Origin: an uncultured Alphaproteobacteria bacterium
GTDB taxonomy: Bacteria > Pseudomonadota > Alphaproteobacteria > HIMB59
DNA length: 49,400 bases
Direction: 5' to 3'
Assembly: GCA_902529795.1 (NCBI GenBank)
Contig: CABZXY010000005.1
Span: forward strand, 1 to 49,400
Part shown: positions 39,085 through 45,654 of the stretch, piece by piece
How the letters are laid out: each line of letters opens with the position of its first letter
Numbering within the stretch: the first letter of the stretch is position 1
Notes under the pieces: model-generated
The model's input: only the letters and a program-made list of their open reading frames with translations
Database searches by the model: none
Told to the model about the DNA's origin: nothing
Program-made: the position numbers and the translations under genes

Positions 39085-39615
39085 TTACCTATAAATCTTT
39101 CTTTTCTTTTTAATCTTATCCTGTAATTGCATGATGCCATAAAGCAATGCCTCTGCAGTAGGTGGACAACCTGGAACATAGATATCAACTGGAACAATAC
39201 GGTCGCAACCACGAACAACAGAATAAGAGTAATGATAGTAGCCTCCACCGTTAGCACAAGAACCCATAGAAATTACCCATCTTGGTTCTGGCATTTGGTC
39301 ATAAACTTTGCGTAGAGCAGATGCCATTTTATTAGTTAAAGTGCCGGCAACAATCATCACATCTGATTGTCTAGGCGAACCTCTTGGTATCACACCTAAT
39401 CGATCTAAATCATAACGACTCATATAAGAGTGCATCATCTCTACACCACAACAAGCTAGACCAAAAGTCATTGGCCATAGCGATCCAGAGCGCGCCCAAT
39501 TAATTAAATTTTCAAATGAAGCAGTGACAAAACCTTTTTTCTCAAAAACCTCATCAATGTTTAAAGATGAATTGTGTTCAATATTTATTCCCAATCTAAT
39601 GCTCCATTCTTCCAC
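39085..39615 (-). CDS. nuoB: NADH-quinone oxidoreductase subunit B
   Basis: Holds cluster N2, the last electron donor to quinone. Ligand cysteines are seen in [11 protein letters not shown] near 52-58, in [13 protein letters not shown] near 118 and in [12 protein letters not shown] near 148. The start is uncertain: GTG at 39615 gives 176 residues and overlaps nuoA by 31 nt, while TTG at 39594 would give 169 residues with a 10-nt overlap. [20 protein letters not shown] is the conserved segment facing the quinone channel. Confidence 0.97.
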   Translation of the reverse strand: MEEWSIRLGINIEHNSSLNIDEVFEKKGFVTASFENLINWARSGSLWPMTFGLACCGVEMMHSYMSRYDLDRLGVIPRGSPRQSDVMIVAGTLTNKMASALRKVYDQMPEPRWVISMGSCANGGGYYHYSYSVVRGCDRIVPVDIYVPGCPPTAEALLYGIMQLQDKIKKKRKIYR

Positions 39616-39944
39616 TCATAAATAAATCCAACTGTTAAAATAAATAGGAAAAACATCATTGAGTAAAAACCTAATGCTCCAATATTTTTTAAACTAACAG
39701 CCCATGGAAATAAAAATGCAATTTCCAAATCAAAAATGATAAAAAGAATTGATACAAGGTAAAACTTCACATCAAACTTGGAACGAGCATCATCGAATGC
39801 TTCAAATCCACATTCGTAAGCAGATAGTTTTTCTGAGTCAGGTGAACTGGGTGATAAAATCTTGGAAAGCAAATACATTGCTAAAGCCATGCCCGCACCA
39901 ATAACAATAAATATCAAAATTAAAATATAATCCACACTGTACAT
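39585..39944 (-). CDS. nuoA: NADH-quinone oxidoreductase subunit A
   Basis: Three-helix membrane subunit, 119 residues. The conserved matrix-side loop [20 protein letters not shown] (residues about 39-58, with the redox-sensitive Cys) and [20 protein letters not shown]-like helix 2 ([18 protein letters not shown]) are intact, ending in GALDWE. It is the first gene of the nuo series. The upstream spacer contains the tRNA-Asp fragment of the island, so its promoter lies in or near the integration scar. I found no convincing -35/-10 pair. Confidence 0.97.
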   Translation of the reverse strand: MYSVDYILILIFIVIGAGMALAMYLLSKILSPSSPDSEKLSAYECGFEAFDDARSKFDVKFYLVSILFIIFDLEIAFLFPWAVSLKNIGALGFYSMMFFLFILTVGFIYEWKNGALDWE

Positions 39945-40032
39945 AAAGGTAATAATTTAGTTAAAAATGTTGCTTTAACTATTAATAAAATGACGCAACA
40001 GGGGGATTTTTTGGATACTAAAAGCGGCAAGG

Positions 40033-40060
40033 CTCGAACCCGCGACCTCCTGCGTGACAG
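40033..40060 (-). repeat. Truncated tRNA-Asp copy, putative att site (distal)
   Basis: These 28 bases are identical to 42696-42723 inside the intact tRNA-Asp, in the same orientation, spanning the anticodon loop, the 3' anticodon stem, the variable loop and most of the T arm. The rest of the T stem and the acceptor (40022-40032 on the minus strand) are decayed: the acceptor 3' strand reads CGCTTTT where the intact tRNA has CGCTCCC, and no 5' half exists. This is how the displaced 3' end of a tRNA looks after an element has integrated. Confidence 0.8.
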
Positions 40061-40122
40061 TAAGGAATCCTAGGTCTTTTTAAGCCTATATTACCTTGGC
40101 TTTTTAAACACCCATAAGACTC

Positions 40123-40137
40123 GTTCACCAAGTGTTC
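40123..40137 (+). promoter_or_regulatory. LexA-box-like site GTTC-N7-GTTC
   Basis: GTTCACCAAGTGTTC is an exact match to the GTTC-N7-GTTC operator known for LexA of many alphaproteobacteria. A related site lies at 42546-42560. No gene start lies within 180 nt on either strand, so its target, if any, is unclear; nuoA begins 179 nt away on the minus strand. It could instead be an integrase arm-binding site. Confidence 0.4.
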
Positions 40138-40393
40138 ACCTTTCTAGTGAAACACTACCACATTTTACGAAATAATGATTCAAATATTCCAATATTGGTG
40201 AACCGCTAATTGACCATGGATCATGCTCCGCGAAACGCTGTTTTAGGAATCATAGAACATGGTGTTAGCCTTCATGTTAACTTGTTACGGGGGTAGCATT
40301 TACTTCGTACCCTACGATTCAAAAATGCGTGTTAAACATGTATTAAAGTGTACCTTTGACTAATTTTGAACCCCCCTATGCGTAGCGTTTAAA

Positions 40394-40435
40394 GTTAACA
40401 AAAGTAAACATTTTAGGGTAACAAAAGGTAACATT
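40394..40435 (+). repeat. Two 19-bp imperfect tandem repeats
   Basis: GTTAACAAAAGTAAACATT (40394-40412) and GGTAACAAAAGGTAACATT (40417-40435) match at 16 of 19 positions with a 23-nt period. They lie 210-250 nt upstream of the hydrolase gene. A protein-binding site is possible but nothing links it to a known regulator. Confidence 0.5.
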
Positions 40436-40564
40436 ATCTAAGAGAGTTCTATGCGAGAAATACGGAAAAACTACTAAGAACTCCGTATCAACAATTGAAA
40501 ACATTAACAAAATAACCCTAATAACCCCCTCATAGAGAGAGCATTTTATTTGTATAGAGAAGTA

Positions 40565-40608
40565 TTTCGATTAATTTCGCATTAAATTCATCAAATTTGG
40601 ACAAATTT
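40565..40608 (+). repeat. 44-bp direct repeat, copy 1 (upstream of hydrolase)
   Basis: Matches 42089-42132 at 40 of 44 positions in the same orientation. The core ATTAATTTCGCATTAA is identical in both. It ends 40 nt before the hydrolase ATG, and the second copy starts 12 nt after its stop, so the pair frames this one gene exactly. Confidence 0.8.
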
Positions 40609-40648
40609 CGTTTTGATTTTAAATCCACTACGTACAATAATATATCTT

Positions 40649-42076
40649 ATGAGATTAATTATCACCCTATTACTATTAATCCCTAGTTTGAGTTGGGGAC
40701 TTACTTTTAAGGATGGAAAACAAGTTGATGGCAATGAAAAAATGCGAGATAAGGAATTAAAATCTGAGGAAATATCTTCAGATATCATTGGGAGATGGAG
40801 AGGTTTAGCTAATTGCGAATGGAATGGACGCTATGATTTAGGCAATGGAATTATTGAAGGTGTAATTGATCTAGTTATCAAAAAAGATAAGAAAGATCCC
40901 AAAAAAGTTATTATAAAAAAAGAAAAATGGCTTTGGCCATCTTTTGGAGGAAGAGTCAAAATAAAATCATTTAAGGTTAATGAGAATTCTTTCGAAATTG
41001 TAAGCAAAGAGCCTGTTGATGATAAGGATAATACCAGGAAGTGGTTTGGGAAAATGTCAAGCAATAATCATATTGAGGTCACTGATGAATGGAATAATTG
41101 CGATGCTCTGCTCTATCGAGCAGAGAATGTTAAATTTGAAGCATTTACTCCCAGCATTCCTATTGATTTTATAGATGGTGTTGAAAATGATCAAAAATAT
41201 ACGATTGAGGGTTTTTTAACTTACCCTCAAGAGCAAAAAGAAAAATATCCTTTAATGATTTTAATTATGAATTCTGCCTGTGACTTTGGGCAAAGAAATT
41301 TTACTTTAGGTCAGGATATAAAAAAAGCAGGTGTTGCTACATTAGAGATTGATAGCTGTCTTCCACGAGGCTTAAGTATTTATAATATGATTATTCAAGG
41401 CAACAGCAGTAAATTAACTCCCTGGATGGGGGCAGCTGACGCTCTCTATGGTTTAAAGCACATGCAATCTCATCCTAAAATAGATCCTGAAAAGATTGCA
41501 GTTATGGGTTTTAGTTGGGGTGGTTCATCTGCAGTTTACACTGGTCTTGATATGATTAGAAAGCCAATAATTGATGATGAAAATTTAAATGATTTTGCCT
41601 TGAGAATAGGGGTTTATCCTTATTGCAGATACCTAGATAAACAGGGTGTAACTAAAAATAAAATTCATTTTTTAACAGGTGAAAAGGATGAGACTACTCC
41701 TGCCTTATTTTGTAAAGATATGGCAAAAAATTTTAACGATTTTGGTGGTAATGCAACTATAGATATTTTTCCTAACGCCCATCATAACTTTGATGGATGG
41801 AGCAATTGGGATGAGGCGGAATTTTCTAATCAATGGTTTAGAGTAACTGAAAATTGCAAATACTGGCTTGCCGCGGATGGAAAAAGAACGTGGCGAATGG
41901 AAGATAAAGTAATTCATTTAGATAATTACGATACTTGGGATGTTTCTGCTGATAAGCATTACAAAGATTATAAAAAAGAATGTGAGCATTGGGGGGTCGT
42001 AGAGGGAAGAAACAATGAAGCGGCTATTAATTCTGCAAAAAAAACAATATCTTTGCTTGAAGAATACTTAATGTAA
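40649..42076 (+). CDS. Secreted alpha/beta-hydrolase (dienelactone hydrolase type) with novel N-terminal domain
   Basis: A frame is open from 40613, but the ATG at 40649 puts a clean signal peptide first (MRLIITLLLLIPSLSWG), giving 475 residues exported to the periplasm or beyond. Residues ~35-165 form an unrecognised, probably beta-rich domain with GRWRGLANCEWNGRYDLGNG and a second Cys near 155. The rest is an alpha/beta-hydrolase of the dienelactone-hydrolase clan with a full triad: Ser289 in GFSWGG, Asp347 in GEKDET and His378/379 in NAHHNF. Substrate is unknown. It is the only full-size gene of the island, is framed by 44-bp direct repeats, and lies opposite in strand to its neighbours. 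No clear promoter or Shine-Dalgarno sequence was seen. Confidence 0.8.
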   Translation: MRLIITLLLLIPSLSWGLTFKDGKQVDGNEKMRDKELKSEEISSDIIGRWRGLANCEWNGRYDLGNGIIEGVIDLVIKKDKKDPKKVIIKKEKWLWPSFGGRVKIKSFKVNENSFEIVSKEPVDDKDNTRKWFGKMSSNNHIEVTDEWNNCDALLYRAENVKFEAFTPSIPIDFIDGVENDQKYTIEGFLTYPQEQKEKYPLMILIMNSACDFGQRNFTLGQDIKKAGVATLEIDSCLPRGLSIYNMIIQGNSSKLTPWMGAADALYGLKHMQSHPKIDPEKIAVMGFSWGGSSAVYTGLDMIRKPIIDDENLNDFALRIGVYPYCRYLDKQGVTKNKIHFLTGEKDETTPALFCKDMAKNFNDFGGNATIDIFPNAHHNFDGWSNWDEAEFSNQWFRVTENCKYWLAADGKRTWRMEDKVIHLDNYDTWDVSADKHYKDYKKECEHWGVVEGRNNEAAINSAKKTISLLEEYLM

Positions 42077-42088
42077 AAATTGAATCAA

Positions 42089-42132
42089 TTTCAATTAATT
42101 TCGCATTAATTTCATCAAATTTGGAAGAATTT
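42089..42132 (+). repeat. 44-bp direct repeat, copy 2 (downstream of hydrolase)
   Basis: Second copy of the repeat at 40565-40608, four mismatches. It starts 12 nt after the hydrolase stop and ends 31 nt before the small ORF on the other strand. No inverted terminal repeats or transposase accompany the pair. Confidence 0.8.
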
Positions 42133-42163
42133 AAGTAACGACACGAATGAACTAGAAACGATA

Positions 42164-42349
42164 TTAAACTTCTAATTCTTTTTTTCTTAGTTCAGGTAGT
42201 AGTGTTTTTAATCTTCTCTTCAAACTTATTTCTAACTTCTTTCTAGCTGACTCTGATAGATCAGTCTGAATAAAAAGGCTATTAAGTTTTGACTCAATCC
42301 TTTCGTATTCATGAAGAAGTTTTTCATAGTCCGATAAGTAACGATCCAT
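42164..42349 (-). CDS. Small coiled-coil hypothetical protein (61 aa)
   Basis: Unrecognised. The product is highly charged and almost certainly helical: DRYLSDYEKLLHEYERIESK suggests a coiled coil over residues 2-25, then a spacer IQTDLSES and a second basic helix ending KKELEV. No signal peptide, membrane helix or Cys. Its ATG follows the stop of the 54-codon ORF with no gap (TAA-ATG), so the two form a unit. Size and pairing are reminiscent of small phage- or island-borne regulators or toxin-antitoxin pairs, but no motif supports a specific function. Confidence 0.55.
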   Translation of the reverse strand: MDRYLSDYEKLLHEYERIESKLNSLFIQTDLSESARKKLEISLKRRLKTLLPELRKKELEV

Positions 42350-42514
42350 TTATGCTCTCTTCCAAAATAGTTTATGTAATTCTCTTTCATCACTCTCTTC
42401 AAGTGACTTTCTAATTTCTGAAGCAATACAGATAACCTTCTTTGGCTTTTCCCATTTCCCAAAGCTATAGGGTATGGGATTGGGAAATCTGTTCTGCATT
42501 GAAATCACTTCCAT
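42350..42514 (-). CDS. Small hypothetical protein (54 aa)
   Basis: Unrecognised. The frame starts with ATG at 42514 (an internal ATG at 42499 is also possible) and its TAA is directly followed by the ATG of the 61-codon ORF. The product begins MEVISMQNRFPNPIPYSFGK and ends SDERELHKLFWKRA, with a helical middle (ASEIRKSLEESDEREL). An overlapping 76-codon frame (42232-42462) competes with it; I prefer this one because it joins the next ORF exactly and has more natural codon and residue composition. The LexA-box-like site at 42546-42560 lies 32 nt upstream, at promoter distance. Confidence 0.45.
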   Translation of the reverse strand: MEVISMQNRFPNPIPYSFGKWEKPKKVICIASEIRKSLEESDERELHKLFWKRA

Positions 42515-42678
42515 TATTATTGTCTAAAAGTACATGGGGGGTTTTGCTCACCATATGTTCACCACTAGAAAGAAATTTTAGGGAATTAGACGACATGGTT
42601 TATTGATTCAATGTTTTTTTGTTGAACAGATAACTATTGAAAAAGTTAGGAAAAATATAACCCACTCCCTTATAAAAG
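42515..42678. other. Non-coding right end of the island
   Basis: 164 nt between the small ORF pair and tRNA-Asp. It contains the LexA-box-like site and, next to the tRNA, an AT-rich stretch. Downstream of tRNA-Asp on the minus strand CCACT (from the CCA end, 42681-42677) can pair with AGTGG (42666-42662), followed by TTATATTTTT, a weak terminator candidate. Confidence 0.4.
42546..42560 (-). promoter_or_regulatory. LexA-box-like site upstream of the small ORF pair
   Basis: On the minus strand GAACATATGGTGAGC differs by one base from the GAAC-N7-GAAC form of the alphaproteobacterial LexA operator. It lies 32-46 nt upstream of the 54-codon ORF. The 18-bp unit 42546-42563 matches 40123-40140 at 15 positions, in the same orientation, so the two ends of the island share this element. 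Confidence 0.35.
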
Positions 42679-42756
42679 TGGCGGGAGCGACGGGACTCGA
42701 ACCCGCGACCTCCTGCGTGACAGGCAGGCGTTCTAACCAAACTGAACTACACCCCC
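42679..42756 (-). tRNA. tRNA-Asp (GTC)
   Basis: Complete cloverleaf read on the minus strand: acceptor GGGGGTG pairs with CGCTCCC (with G-T pairs), D arm GTTC/GAAC, anticodon stem CCTGC/GCAGG around loop CTGTCAC (anticodon GTC), T loop TTCGAGT and an encoded CCA at the 3' end. Its 3' half (42696-42723) is duplicated at 40033-40060, marking it as the integration target of the island. It lies 13 nt after tRNA-Val. Confidence 0.97.
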
Positions 42757-42769
42757 GATTAATATCGAA

Positions 42770-42845
42770 TGGTGGGCGATGACGGACTCGAACCGCCGAC
42801 CCTCTCGGTGTAAACGAGATGCTCTACCAACTGAGCTAATCGCCC
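42770..42845 (-). tRNA. tRNA-Val (TAC)
   Basis: 76 nt on the minus strand with acceptor GGGCGAT/ATCGCCC, D arm GCTC/GAGC, anticodon stem TCTCG/CGAGA around loop TTTACAC (anticodon TAC), T loop TTCGAGT, discriminator A and encoded CCA. It lies 16 nt after the hupB stop and 13 nt before tRNA-Asp, so cotranscription from the hupB promoter is likely. Confidence 0.97.
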
Positions 42846-42861
42846 TATCTAATTCTAAAAA

Positions 42862-43143
42862 TTAGACTGTGGACTTTATTAGTTCTTTTAGCTGTTTTCC
42901 AGCAAGAAATTTTGGCTTTTTTGATGCAGGAATTTGAATTGATTCACCCGTACGTGGGTTTCTACCAGTCTTAGCTTTTGTATTTGCTACTTTAAAAGTA
43001 CCAAAACCAGCAATCTTCACATCCCCACCAGCCTTCAATGTGTTTGTGATAATATCAAATAAACTTTCTACAGCCTTAGTTGCATCTGATTTACCTACGT
43101 TATTTTTTGAACTGTATTCAGCAATGAGTTCATTTTTGTTCAT
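42862..43143 (-). CDS. hupB: DNA-binding protein HU
   Basis: Histone-like DNA-bending protein of 93 residues. The HU/IHF fold is complete: N-terminal helices MNKNELIAEYSSKNNVGKSD, GFGTFKV near 47, and the DNA-contacting arm GRNPRTGESIQIPASKKP near 58-75 with the intercalating Pro. A strong AGGAGG ribosome-binding site lies 6 nt before the ATG. The lon-hupB-tRNA-Val order is usual for alphaproteobacteria. Confidence 0.97.
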   Translation of the reverse strand: MNKNELIAEYSSKNNVGKSDATKAVESLFDIITNTLKAGGDVKIAGFGTFKVANTKAKTGRNPRTGESIQIPASKKPKFLAGKQLKELIKSTV

Positions 43144-43173
43144 ACCGAACCTCCTTAGTGATTCTATTAGTTA

Positions 43174-43203
43174 ATTGTAGTAAGAAAAAGGTATGAAAAT
43201 CAA
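43174..43203 (-). promoter_or_regulatory. Predicted promoter of hupB
   Basis: On the minus strand TTGATT (43203-43198) and TACAAT (43179-43174) are separated by 18 nt in the 70-nt lon-hupB spacer. The -10 matches 5 of 6 and the -35 4 of 6 consensus bases. It would drive hupB and probably both downstream tRNAs. Confidence 0.45.
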
Positions 43204-43213
43204 CAATAATATA

Positions 43214-45631
43214 CTAGTTAACGAATGATTTTTCTTGATTTTGCTGGTTTTTTTGTTTCATGGACTCACTTACTATGTGTCTCCAGTCTAATTTTTTATT
43301 GATTTTGCTTATTTTTCCATCCAAAGCAATATCAAGAACCTCTCTTGCAAACTCAACTTTTTTAATGGTTAACTTATTTTGAATATCTTTTTGTATCTCA
43401 ATTAGGTCCTTTTCATTATCTTTTGGAATAATGACAGTCTTAATTCCATAACGAATTGCAGCTAATAATTTTTCTTTTAAACCTCCTATTGGAAGTACCC
43501 TACCCTTAAGAGTGATTTCACCTGTCATCGCCACATCTCTTTTTATCTTTATTTCTGTCAGAGATGAAATTAGAGAAGTGAAAATAGTTATACCGGCACT
43601 GGGGCCATCTTTTGGTATAGCTCCCTCAGGTACATGTAAATGGATATCTATTTTATCAAAAACCTTTGGATTTACACCAAACTCAACAGAGTTTGATTTA
43701 ATATAACCAAGAGCTGCAGTAATAGACTCTTTCATCACATCACCTAGTTTACCTGTAGCATGGATCATGCCCTTACCTGATGATAGGTTAACTTCAATAT
43801 TAAGAATATCTCCACCCACTTGAGTCCAAGCTAAGCCATTAGTAATTCCAACCAAGTTTTTCTTTTCTAAAACACTATCTTTGTATTTTTCGGGACCTAA
43901 AAACTTTTTAAGAGATTTGTCATCAAAAATAAATGGTTTTTTTGATCTAGATTTTGTTTTTTCTAATTGGAAAACCAATTTTCTAAAAAGCTTATCAAAT
44001 ACTTTCTCTAAACCACGAACTCCTGACTCTCTAGTATAGTGCCTTACGACTTTTGTAACAGCATTACGGTCCAATTTAAATTCTGATGATTTCAAAATAT
44101 TTTTATTCATTTTTCTAGGAATTAAATATTTTTTAGCAATTTCAATTTTTTCTTTTTCTGTATAGCCAGAAACTTCAATCACTTCTAATCGATCAAGGAG
44201 TGGTCCAGGAATATTGTAAGTATTACCAGTACAAATAAACATGACATTAGATAAATCATAATCTACCTCTAAGTAATGATCATTAAAGGTGTTGTTCTGC
44301 TCAGGATCTAAAACTTCTAAAAGAGCTGATGATGGGTCACCTCTCCAGTCATTTCCTAGCTTATCAATTTCATCCAAGAGAATAATGGGGTTAGATGTTT
44401 TAGTTTTTTTCATAGCTTGAATAAATCTTCCAGGCATTGAGCCAATATAGGTTCTTCTATGACCTCTAATCTCAGCTTCATCTCTAATGCCGCCAAGAGA
44501 GATTTTAGCAAACTCTCGGCCTGTTGCTCTTGCGATTGACTTACCGAGTGAAGTTTTACCAACGCCAGGAGGGCCAATAAAGCATAAGATAGTTCCTGTC
44601 GCTTTTTTGGAGCGTTTTTTTACAGCTAAAAATTCTAAAATTCTTTCTTTGACTTTTTCTAAACCGTAATGGTCTTGATTTAGTATTTTTTCAGCGCCCG
44701 ATATATCATTAATTTCTTTTGAAAAACTCTCCCATGGGATGTCTAATAACCATTCTAAGTAGTTTCTAATTACAGATGCTTCAGCTGACATGGGGCTCAT
44801 TGACTTTAATTTTTTGAACTCATTAAGTGCTTTTTCTTTTGCTTCTTTTGAAAGTTTAACTTCATTGATCTTTTTCTCAATTTCTGTGTATTCGTTCGAA
44901 CCATCTTCGCCATCACCTAATTCTTTTTGAATAGCTTTCATTTGTTCATTTAAATAGTACTCACGTTGAGTTTTTTCCATTTGTCGTTTTACACGATTTT
45001 TAATTTTCTTTTCCAGAGCAGAGAAATTTAGTTCTTTTGAAAAGAAATTTAAAAGATTTTGAATTTTTTTATTAATATCAATTATTTCTAAATTTTTTTG
45101 TTTTTCTTCAATACTAACATTTAAATTGTAATATACATTATCGATAAATTGATGAGGTTCATCTATATTTAAAAGACCTTCTAGGATGTCATTATTGTTG
45201 CCTATATTTTGAATATAGTTTTGAAATTCATTTTTTAAAACTCTCAAAGAAGCCTTTAACTCAACAGAACTCTTTTTACTAACTGTAACTGGTTCGAGTT
45301 TTGCTGTAAGGAAATTATTTGTAGCTTTAACGGCTGATTTTATTTTTACAATTTCTAGTCCTTCGGTTAAAACTTTATAAGTATTGTCAGGAAGCTTTAA
45401 AAATTGGATAATTTTCGATTTTACACCGTAGGTATAAACGTCGTTAACCTGAGGGTCATCAGTAGTAGGCTCTTTTTGGGTAAATAAATAAATAATTTTT
45501 TCGTTGTTGTTCATCGCATAATTAATAGCGTCAATAGATTTTGCGCGGCCAACAAATAAAGGTGAAGTTATTGAGGGATATACAACTAAGTCTCTGAGGG
45601 GTAAGATAGGTCCAATGATTTGATTTTCCAT
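43214..45631 (-). CDS. lon: ATP-dependent Lon protease
   Basis: Homohexameric AAA+ protease that degrades misfolded and regulatory proteins, 805 residues. Domains in order: N-terminal LAN/substrate domain (1-200), coiled coil (200-290, EKTQREYYLNEQMKAIQKEL), AAA+ module with Walker A GPPGVGKTS near 352 and Walker B ILLDEIDKLG near 415, and the protease domain with catalytic Ser678 (KDGPSAG) and Lys721 (GLKEKLL). All essential residues are present. It is 23 nt after clpX. Confidence 0.98.
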   Translation of the reverse strand: MENQIIGPILPLRDLVVYPSITSPLFVGRAKSIDAINYAMNNNEKIIYLFTQKEPTTDDPQVNDVYTYGVKSKIIQFLKLPDNTYKVLTEGLEIVKIKSAVKATNNFLTAKLEPVTVSKKSSVELKASLRVLKNEFQNYIQNIGNNNDILEGLLNIDEPHQFIDNVYYNLNVSIEEKQKNLEIIDINKKIQNLLNFFSKELNFSALEKKIKNRVKRQMEKTQREYYLNEQMKAIQKELGDGEDGSNEYTEIEKKINEVKLSKEAKEKALNEFKKLKSMSPMSAEASVIRNYLEWLLDIPWESFSKEINDISGAEKILNQDHYGLEKVKERILEFLAVKKRSKKATGTILCFIGPPGVGKTSLGKSIARATGREFAKISLGGIRDEAEIRGHRRTYIGSMPGRFIQAMKKTKTSNPIILLDEIDKLGNDWRGDPSSALLEVLDPEQNNTFNDHYLEVDYDLSNVMFICTGNTYNIPGPLLDRLEVIEVSGYTEKEKIEIAKKYLIPRKMNKNILKSSEFKLDRNAVTKVVRHYTRESGVRGLEKVFDKLFRKLVFQLEKTKSRSKKPFIFDDKSLKKFLGPEKYKDSVLEKKNLVGITNGLAWTQVGGDILNIEVNLSSGKGMIHATGKLGDVMKESITAALGYIKSNSVEFGVNPKVFDKIDIHLHVPEGAIPKDGPSAGITIFTSLISSLTEIKIKRDVAMTGEITLKGRVLPIGGLKEKLLAAIRYGIKTVIIPKDNEKDLIEIQKDIQNKLTIKKVEFAREVLDIALDGKISKINKKLDWRHIVSESMKQKNQQNQEKSFVN

Positions 45632-45654
45632 ACTATAAAGATAGTGAGGAATTT

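Larger units (their letters stand above)
39945..40648. other. Non-coding left end of the island
   Basis: About 700 nt without a gene I can support. It holds, in order, the nuoA upstream region, the truncated tRNA-Asp copy (40033-40060), a GTTC-N7-GTTC site (40123-40137) within a hairpin-prone stretch (40131-40156), an unexplained segment of slightly higher GC around 40200-40390, two 19-bp imperfect tandem repeats (40394-40435) and the first 44-bp repeat (40565-40608). No integrase remnant was recognised by reading the minus frames. Confidence 0.6.

Noticed and set aside
40022-40072. A second functional tRNA gene
   Set aside because: Only the sequence from the anticodon loop to the T arm is tRNA-like. 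The 5' half is missing and the acceptor 3' strand is decayed.
40131-40156. Hairpin AGTGTTCAC/GTGAAACACT as a terminator
   Set aside because: No T-run follows on either strand and no gene ends nearby; the pairing overlaps the LexA-box-like site and may be incidental.
42232-42462. 76-codon minus-strand ORF in the island
   Set aside because: It overlaps the better 61-codon ORF by more than 100 nt and the 54-codon ORF in another frame. The 54-codon frame joins the 61-codon gene stop-to-start, so I took that pair instead; the choice is not certain.
40060-42678. Integrase or transposase inside the island
   Set aside because: I read the frames near both ends and found no tyrosine-recombinase R-H-R-Y pattern, no serine recombinase and no terminal inverted repeats.
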